Positions 58,674 through 64,000 of a stretch of DNA of 64,000 nt are shown piece by piece. The DNA is taken from positions 992,001 to 1,056,000 of the forward strand of contig NZ_CP017114.1 in the NCBI RefSeq assembly GCF_001720485.1, given 5' to 3'. The number at the start of each line of letters is the position of its first letter. The first letter of the stretch is position 1. Under the pieces are notes generated by a model. The model was given only the letters and a program-made list of their open reading frames with translations. It did not search any database and was not told the DNA's origin. The translations under genes were made by a program, and so were the position numbers. The stretch comes from Cobetia marina (GTDB lineage: Bacteria > Pseudomonadota > Gammaproteobacteria > Pseudomonadales > Halomonadaceae).

Positions 58674-59185
58674 GCGAACGTCAGCAACGTTCCGAGCGTG
58701 AACCGTCCAAGCAGCAGCAGGCACGCCGTGCCGCGCGTGAGCTGGCGGTCCAGGGCATCTACCAGTGGCAGATGACCGGCAAGAGCATGACCACCATCGA
58801 AGCCGAGTTTCGCGGTCAGCAGGTCGATGACGATGTCGAGCTGCACGAGAACTGGGTCGAGGTGATGCGCATCGCTGACCAGGCGCTGTTCCATGAGCTG
58901 CTGCACAACGTGCCGCGTTTCCAGAAAGAGCTGGATGCCAGCATCAGCCCGCTGCTGGATCGTCGTCTTCAGGATCTCGACGAGATCGAGCTGGCCATCC
59001 TGCGTCTGGGCGCCTACGAGCTCTCCAAGCGCATGGAAGTGCCGTACCGTGTCGCCATCAACGAAGGGGTCGAGCTGGCCAAGACCTTCGGTGCCACCGA
59101 TGGTCACAAGTACGTCAACGGGATCCTCGACAAGCTGGCAGTCAAGCTGCGCAGCGCCGAGGTGACCCAGGCCCGCCTGCGCTGA
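58670..59185 (+). CDS. nusB: Transcription antitermination protein NusB
   Basis: A 171-residue all-helical protein that with NusE binds BoxA RNA in rRNA antitermination. [71 protein letters not shown] are the family blocks. The N-terminus is Gln/Arg-rich. Coupled to ribH by a 4-bp overlap and followed immediately by thiL. Confidence 0.97.
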   Translation: MSERQQRSEREPSKQQQARRAARELAVQGIYQWQMTGKSMTTIEAEFRGQQVDDDVELHENWVEVMRIADQALFHELLHNVPRFQKELDASISPLLDRRLQDLDEIELAILRLGAYELSKRMEVPYRVAINEGVELAKTFGATDGHKYVNGILDKLAVKLRSAEVTQARLR

Positions 59186-59186
59186 C

Positions 59187-60215
59187 ATGCCGGGCGAATT
59201 CGAGTTGATCGCCCGCTACTTCCAGCGCGATCTGTCCGGGGCACCGGGCGTGCTGCTGGGGCCGGGTGACGACTGTGCGCTCCTCGCCGCCGGTGATGGC
59301 ATGCAGCTGGCGATCAGTGTCGATACCTCCGTGGCGGGCGTTCACTTCCCGCCGGATGCTCCGGCGTCCTCGATCGGGCATCGCGCCCTGGCGGTCAATC
59401 TTTCCGATCTGGCCGCCATGGGGGCGACGCCGCGCTGGGCGTTGCTGGCCTTGACGCTGCCGGAGGTCGACGAGGACTGGCTGCATGGCTTCGCTGCCGG
59501 CTTCCATGCGCTGGCCGAACGTCATGGCATCGCCCTGGTCGGGGGCGATGTCACACGCGGCCCGCTCTCCATCACGATCACCGTGCATGGCGAGCTGCCG
59601 CTGATGCTGGAGGATGCAGGCCATCCGGATAGCGTATCCCGTCCCATCCTGCGACGTGATGGTGCCCGTGAAGGCGACCTGGTGGTCATCACGGGCGCAC
59701 CGGGAATGGCGCATGCCGGTCTGAAGGCATGGCAGTCCGGCACGCGGGATGTGCTGGACCCGTGTCTGGCCGCCTATCTGCGTCCGGAGCCGCGTGTGGA
59801 GGCGGGCCTCGCACTGCGCCAGCTGGCCAGTGCGGGCCTGGATGTCTCCGATGGCGTGATGGGTGACCTGGCACACATCTGTCGTGCCAGTCAGCTGTCG
59901 GCGGCGCTGGAGCTTGGCGAATTGCCGCTGGCGCCGGAGCTGATGGCGGCGCTGGGCGAGCAGGGCGCGCGCGAGGCGGTCCTCAATGGCGGTGATGATT
60001 ACGAGCTGCTGTTGACGATGCCGGAAGAGCATCTCGAGAGCGCCATCAACGCGCTGCGCCCCCTGAATCTGTCCTTGAGTGTCATCGGGCGCATGCAGGC
60101 AGTGGAGGGAAGCGAGCCGCGTGTCATCCTCGAGCAGGAAGGGGTCGAGCAGGCCGCCGCGGGACTCAGCTGGCAGCACTTCCCGCCGGCGGATGCCACG
60201 GAGGTGAGCTCATGA
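59187..60215 (+). CDS. thiL: Thiamine-monophosphate kinase
   Basis: A 342-residue enzyme that phosphorylates TMP to TPP, the last thiamine step and the ligand of the two riboswitches upstream of thiC and tenA. LLGPGDDCALL, SVDTSVAGVHFPPDA, NLSDLAAMGATPRWALL, GGDVTRGPLSITITVHGE and the later DVSDGVMGDLAHIC and LNGGDDYELLLT blocks are the AIR-synthase-like ThiL motifs. Starts 1 bp after the nusB stop. Confidence 0.97.
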   Translation: MPGEFELIARYFQRDLSGAPGVLLGPGDDCALLAAGDGMQLAISVDTSVAGVHFPPDAPASSIGHRALAVNLSDLAAMGATPRWALLALTLPEVDEDWLHGFAAGFHALAERHGIALVGGDVTRGPLSITITVHGELPLMLEDAGHPDSVSRPILRRDGAREGDLVVITGAPGMAHAGLKAWQSGTRDVLDPCLAAYLRPEPRVEAGLALRQLASAGLDVSDGVMGDLAHICRASQLSAALELGELPLAPELMAALGEQGAREAVLNGGDDYELLLTMPEEHLESAINALRPLNLSLSVIGRMQAVEGSEPRVILEQEGVEQAAAGLSWQHFPPADATEVSS

Positions 60216-60685
60216 ATCGTGCACCTGCCAGTGTCTGGCGTCGTCCCGTCCATTTCCTGGCCTTCGGGCTCGGCAGTGGCACGGCGCCCTTCGCGCCCGG
60301 CACCTTCGGCACCCTGGCCGCCATTCCGTTCTATTGGATGATGGCGGGACTGGGGCTCTGGCCCTACATCGCCATCGTGGTGGCCGCCTCCGTTCTCGGG
60401 ATCTGGATCTGTGATCGCACCTCGAAGGATCTGGGCGTCCACGATCATTCCGGCATCGTCTGGGATGAATTCGTCGGCTACTGGATCACCATGGTCGCCG
60501 TGCCGTTTTCATGGCAGGCTGCCCTCTGGGGGTTCGTGGTCTTCCGGGTCTTCGACATTCTCAAGCCATGGCCGATCCGCTGGGCTGACCGTCGTGTGGC
60601 GGGGGGATTCGGCATCATGCTCGATGACATCTTCGCCGGCATCTTCGCCTGGTCGACCATGCATCTATGGCTGTGGCTGCATTGA
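60212..60685 (+). CDS. pgpA: Phosphatidylglycerophosphatase A
   Basis: A 157-residue membrane phosphatase that makes phosphatidylglycerol from PGP. FGLGSGTAPFAPGTFGTLAAIPFYW, VHDHSGIVWDEFVGYWITM (catalytic acidic residues), FRVFDILKPWPIRWADRRVAGGFGIMLDDIFAGIFA are diagnostic. Overlaps thiL by 4 bp. Confidence 0.97.
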   Translation: MNRAPASVWRRPVHFLAFGLGSGTAPFAPGTFGTLAAIPFYWMMAGLGLWPYIAIVVAASVLGIWICDRTSKDLGVHDHSGIVWDEFVGYWITMVAVPFSWQAALWGFVVFRVFDILKPWPIRWADRRVAGGFGIMLDDIFAGIFAWSTMHLWLWLH

Positions 60686-60750
60686 ACAGGAAGCGAGGCA
60701 CTGCGTGGTGGGTGTGACGCTTCAACAATGATAAACAAGGGATAACAACG

Positions 60751-62031
60751 ATGGGCAAGGGACTCGTAACTGCGGCGGCTGTCGTCGTCATCGGTGCTGC
60801 CGGCTATGTCGGTGGCGTGGCGTATTCCAGTCAGCGTTTCGAAGACGAGATGGCGCGAATGGTGGCGGAGCTCGACAGCAGCGCCGACATCAAGGCCAGC
60901 CGCGATGACGTGCAGAGCGGCTGGTTCGACTCGAGCGGTCGACTCAAGATGGAGCTTGCCACGGGGGAGCAGCAAGGGCCCGTGCGTGTCGTGCTGCCTT
61001 ATGAAGCCGGTCATGGCCTGCTCTCCACCAGCATGAAGGGCAACATCAAGCTGCAGTACGGTACACCGGCCCGCGATGTGCTTTCCGAGGTCATCGGGGA
61101 TGGAAAGGCCATCGCCTTCGATGGCAGCGTCGACAATTTCAGCGGTGCCAGCGATACCACGGTGACACTGCCTGTCTTTGAATGGCAGGACCCGGAAAGC
61201 GGCACGCGCTTCGACTTCAAGGGCGGCGAGCTGACGGCGTCACATGATGGCGGTGATACTCCCGAGATCACCGTCGACGGCGAGGTCTCTCCCTTCGAGA
61301 TCACCAATGGTGACGAGAAGATCAGCGTCGGTACCCTGAGCCTGAACGGTCTTTATCGTGGTGCGGACAACGACTTCCGCCAGGATGACAAGATCGAGCT
61401 GGATACGCTGACCATCGATAATGGCATGGGGCAGCCGCCGGTGGTGGCGACCGATATCAGCTATTCCGGCGAGACGCGGCTAGACCCGACCGAGCTTCGC
61501 TATCTGATGAAGCTGGCCGTGCAGGACGTGAGTGCCGGTGATCAGCAGATGGCCAGCGGCAGTCTGGCGCTGTCGATCGACCGTCTTCAGGGCGCGGCGG
61601 TCTATGATTTCATCACTCAGCTGCAGGGCCTGCTGGAAGAAGCCGGCAAGCCGTTTGAAGAGCTGACGGAAGATCAGCAGGTCGCCATGCTCGAGAAGGT
61701 CGAGGCGCCGCTGTTCACCATGCTGAGCACGTCTCCTCGTCTGACGCTGGAGTCCCTCAAGGCGCGCAGCGAAGTCTTCGGTGTCGACATGCAGGGTGAG
61801 GGGCAGCTGATTCTCGATGGGGCCGGGATGACCGATCTGAGCATCGCCGAACTGCAGACCATCGAAGGGCAGCGTGCCTTCCTGGATCGCATGAGTGGAC
61901 GTTTCGAATTCCGCAATGTGCCGCCGATGCTGGCGATGATGGCGGGCATCCCGCCGGACTCCGCTGACAAGAACCTGGTGCTGACCATCGATGGGGATGC
62001 GCTGCTCGTCAATGGCAAGCCGATCTATTGA
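60751..62031 (+). CDS. DUF945 family protein (YdgA-like)
   Basis: A 426-residue protein with an N-terminal membrane anchor or signal (residues 5-24, VTAAAVVVIGAAGYVGGVAYSS) and a long exported domain of beta-repeat character. SRDDVQSGWFDSSGR, SLNGLYRG and the later SPRLTLESLKARS-type segments resemble the DUF945/YdgA family, which is mostly uncharacterised. The weak upstream site is AAGGGATAAC. The stop codon sits at the start of a tandem repeat. The function is unknown. Confidence 0.85.
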   Translation: MGKGLVTAAAVVVIGAAGYVGGVAYSSQRFEDEMARMVAELDSSADIKASRDDVQSGWFDSSGRLKMELATGEQQGPVRVVLPYEAGHGLLSTSMKGNIKLQYGTPARDVLSEVIGDGKAIAFDGSVDNFSGASDTTVTLPVFEWQDPESGTRFDFKGGELTASHDGGDTPEITVDGEVSPFEITNGDEKISVGTLSLNGLYRGADNDFRQDDKIELDTLTIDNGMGQPPVVATDISYSGETRLDPTELRYLMKLAVQDVSAGDQQMASGSLALSIDRLQGAAVYDFITQLQGLLEEAGKPFEELTEDQQVAMLEKVEAPLFTMLSTSPRLTLESLKARSEVFGVDMQGEGQLILDGAGMTDLSIAELQTIEGQRAFLDRMSGRFEFRNVPPMLAMMAGIPPDSADKNLVLTIDGDALLVNGKPIY

Positions 62032-62037
62032 GCCAGC

Positions 62038-62121
62038 CTGACTGAGCCGGTCAGATTGAGCCGGTCTGACTGAGCCGGTCTGACTGAGCCGGTCTGACTG
62101 AGCCGGTCTGACTGAGCCGGC
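62038..62121. repeat. Tandem repeat, 14-bp unit, six copies
   Basis: CTGACTGAGCCGGT repeated six times with few changes, preceded by a diverged copy (62025-62037) that contains the stop codon of the DUF945 gene. Confidence 0.95.
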
Positions 62122-62195
62122 CTGTCTTTCACAGGTGGCTGAGCCACCTTCGGATCTGACCGTACCCTTCTGTCTGCCATCGTGCTGGACAGCTG

Positions 62196-62223
62196 ACAAG
62201 GCCCGCCTTCTGGCGGGCCTTGT
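62196..62223. terminator. Terminator after the DUF945 gene
   Basis: Perfect stem ACAAGGCCCGCC / GGCGGGCCTTGT with a TTCT loop. Confidence 0.85.
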
Positions 62224-62292
62224 CGTATCCGTCGGCAGGTGGCGAACCGGTGCCGATAGACAGGCATCCCGTCAGACAAGTGCCCGACAGTA

Positions 62293-62321
62293 CTTGATAA
62301 AGTGTCCGACAGACCACATTG
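62293..62321 (+). promoter_or_regulatory. Sigma32 (heat-shock)-like promoter of lon
   Basis: CTTGATA (62293-62299), a 14-bp spacer and CCACATTG (62314-62321) match the sigma32 consensus CTTGAAA / CCCCATNT at most positions. About 45 bp upstream of the ATG, consistent with heat-shock control of a Lon-type protease. Confidence 0.6.
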
Positions 62322-62366
62322 GTGAAGATGATCGCCTCAACCGAGGCCCGGTTTCACGAGGGTTGC

Positions 62367-64000
62367 ATGTCACGTCACGAAGATACCTCCGATCACGACA
62401 ACGTTCTGTCCGGTTTTGAAGATGCCAGTCAGGAAGAGCCTGAGCATTCCCCGGGGGCTGGTGGGCTGGTACCCAGTGGTGATCAGCTGCCTGAGCGCCT
62501 TTACCTGCTGCCGATCCACAATCGTCCCTTCTTTCCGGCTCAGGTCCAGCCGCTGGTCATCAACAAGCAGCGCTGGGCAGAGACTATGGAGCGGGTCGGC
62601 AACACGCCACACCATGCGGTGGGGCTGGCCTTCGTCGGTGATGTCGAAGTCGACGAGATGGGGGCAGAGCATTTTCCCGAGATCGGTTCGGCAGTGCGTG
62701 TCCACAAGCCCGAAGATGGCCAGGATCAGGTCCAGTTCATCGCGCAAGGGTTGCGCCGCTTCCGGATCACCCGCTGGTTGTCACGCAAGCCGCCCTATCT
62801 GGTCGAGGTGACCTACCCGCGCGAGCCGGTGGATGCCGAGAGCGATGAGGCACGTGCCTACGCGATGGCGATGATCAATGGCATCAAGGAGCTGCTGCCG
62901 ATCAATCCGCTGTACGGCGAAGAGCTCAAGCAGTACCTCAATCGCTTCAGCCCGCATGAACCCGGCCCGCTGACCGACTTTGCCGCTGCCATCACCTCGG
63001 CCAAGGGGCCGGAGTTGCAGGAGGTGCTGGAATCGTTGCCGGTGATGGAGCGCATGCAGAAGGTACTGCCGCTGCTGCGCAAGGAGATCGAGGTCGCCCA
63101 GCTGCAGACCGAGATCTCTCAGCAGGTCAACGCGCAGATGGAAAAGCATCAGCGTGAATTCTTCCTGCGTGAGCAGCTCAAGGTCATCCAGCGTGAACTG
63201 GGCATCTCCAAGGATGATCGCGAGAATGATGTGGATACCTTCCGCGGACGCCTCGATGAGCTCAAGGTTCCCGAACGGGTGCAATCGCGCATCGACGACG
63301 AACTCGACAAGCTCTCGGTGCTGGAGACCGGCTCGCCGGAGTACGGCACCACGCGCAACTATCTGGACTGGCTGACCTCGCTTCCCTGGGGCATCACCTC
63401 CACCGACCAGCTGGATCTCGCCCATGCGCGCAAGGTGCTCAATCGCGACCATGACGGGCTGGATGACGTGAAATCACGCATCATCGAGTTCCTGGCCGAA
63501 GGTACCTTCAAGGGCGATGTCGGTGGCTCGATCCTGCTGCTGGTGGGCCCGCCCGGCGTGGGCAAGACCTCGATCGGGCGCTCCATCGCCCAGGCACTGG
63601 GGCGCGAGTTCTATCGCTTCTCGGTCGGCGGCATGCGCGATGAATCGGAGATCAAGGGGCATCGCCGTACCTACGTGGGCGCCATGCCCGGCAAGCTGGT
63701 GCAGGCACTCAAGGAGGTCAAGGTCGAGAACCCGGTGATCATGCTGGATGAGATCGACAAGCTGGGGCAGTCCTTCCAGGGCGATCCGGCCTCGGCGCTG
63801 CTCGAGGTGCTGGACCCGGAGCAGAACGTCGACTTCCTCGATCACTACCTCGACGTACGCCTCGATCTGTCCAAGGTGCTGTTCGTGTGTACCGCCAACA
63901 CGCTGGATAGCATCCCGGGGCCGCTGCTGGACCGCATGGAGCAGATACGCCTCTCCGGTTACATCGCCGAAGAGAAGATGGCGATCGCCAAGCATCACCT
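62367..64000 (+). CDS. lon: Lon-type ATP-dependent protease (5' part; divergent, AsrA-like)
   Basis: Truncated by the window end: about 544 residues of an expected 800. The N-terminal substrate-binding domain begins [22 protein letters not shown], unlike the classical Lon start (LPLLPLRDVVV) and closer to the second Lon type of Pseudomonas (AsrA). The ATPase domain has Walker [17 protein letters not shown] (about residue 390), [24 protein letters not shown], and Walker [12 protein letters not shown]. The catalytic Ser-Lys dyad is outside the window. GAGG precedes the ATG, and a sigma32-like promoter lies upstream. Confidence 0.93.
   Translation, partial: MSRHEDTSDHDNVLSGFEDASQEEPEHSPGAGGLVPSGDQLPERLYLLPIHNRPFFPAQVQPLVINKQRWAETMERVGNTPHHAVGLAFVGDVEVDEMGAEHFPEIGSAVRVHKPEDGQDQVQFIAQGLRRFRITRWLSRKPPYLVEVTYPREPVDAESDEARAYAMAMINGIKELLPINPLYGEELKQYLNRFSPHEPGPLTDFAAAITSAKGPELQEVLESLPVMERMQKVLPLLRKEIEVAQLQTEISQQVNAQMEKHQREFFLREQLKVIQRELGISKDDRENDVDTFRGRLDELKVPERVQSRIDDELDKLSVLETGSPEYGTTRNYLDWLTSLPWGITSTDQLDLAHARKVLNRDHDGLDDVKSRIIEFLAEGTFKGDVGGSILLLVGPPGVGKTSIGRSIAQALGREFYRFSVGGMRDESEIKGHRRTYVGAMPGKLVQALKEVKVENPVIMLDEIDKLGQSFQGDPASALLEVLDPEQNVDFLDHYLDVRLDLSKVLFVCTANTLDSIPGPLLDRMEQIRLSGYIAEEKMAIAKHH

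Larger units (their letters stand above)
62032..62366. other. Intergenic region before lon
   Basis: Contains the 14-bp tandem repeat, a terminator (62196-62223) and a sigma32-like promoter (62293-62321). No gene is seen. Confidence 0.7.

Overview
The window looks like chromosomal DNA of a GC-rich gammaproteobacterium, most likely Halomonadaceae (Halomonas/Cobetia type). This is inferred from conserved gene neighbourhoods (surE-pcm-popT-nlpD-rpoS, ftsB-ispD-ispF-truD, nrdR-ribD-ribB-ribH-nusB-thiL-pgpA, tesA divergent from an ABC-FtsX pair), a phasin gene (polyhydroxyalkanoate storage) and genes for the compatible solute glucosylglycerate. No rRNA, tRNA, CRISPR array, prophage, transposase or clear genomic island is visible. 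Almost all genes are core or family-recognisable; the novelty is mainly in regulatory sites and small genes.

Region by region. 1-2.3 kb: a phasin preceded by a perfect 12-bp inverted repeat sitting on its promoter, a cysteine-rich hypothetical protein and a small parvulin. 2.3-5.9 kb (minus strand): thiC and tenA, each with its own TPP riboswitch. 5.9-10.1 kb (minus): two small-molecule glycosyltransferase-type proteins (TIGR04282/TIGR04283), a PQQ-type sugar dehydrogenase and an LpxL-type acyltransferase. 10.5-15.6 kb: zinc-ribbon methyltransferase, MFS transporter, 2OG-Fe(II) oxygenase, two Nudix hydrolases, NIF3-like protein. 15.7-23.6 kb: ftsB-ispD-ispF-truD-surE-pcm-popT(DUF368)-nlpD-rpoS, nearly all overlapping or closely spaced. 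24-28.3 kb: TolC-like channel, alanine racemase, second LpxL-type acyltransferase, thioredoxin-like protein. 28.7-35.2 kb: DUF1328 membrane peptide, DUF2254 protein, ettA, a small acidic protein, a short LOV blue-light receptor and an MFS transporter. 35.3-43.4 kb: SelW-like protein, zntB-like CorA transporter, EamA exporter, ppk2, tesA and an ABC/FtsX pair. 43.6-49.8 kb: glyA, a DUF6506-like protein, and a FadR-type regulator followed by a three-gene TRAP transporter. 50-54.2 kb: glucosylglycerate module (phosphatase, synthase, convergent GH13 phosphorylase). 54.4-60.7 kb: YeaQ/GlsB membrane protein, then nrdR, riboflavin genes, nusB, thiL, pgpA. 60.7-64 kb: DUF945 protein and the 5' part of a divergent Lon protease with a heat-shock-like promoter.

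How the genes work together: thiamine is made or salvaged by ThiC and TenA and activated by ThiL, with TPP feedback through two riboswitches. Riboflavin is made by RibD, RibB (degenerate GTP cyclohydrolase domain) and RibH. IspD/IspF serve isoprenoid synthesis. LpxL paralogues, PopT, NlpD, FtsB and alanine racemase serve the envelope. RpoS, Lon, phasin, PPK2, glucosylglycerate and YeaQ/DUF1328 proteins point to stress and starvation physiology. Many intergenic gaps carry unrelated short tandem repeats (11-19 bp units). The most interesting signals are the phasin operator, the SB1-type LOV protein, the glucosylglycerate module, the operator candidates before the FadR/TRAP locus, and the six-cysteine hypothetical protein. 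No clearly undescribed multi-gene system was found.
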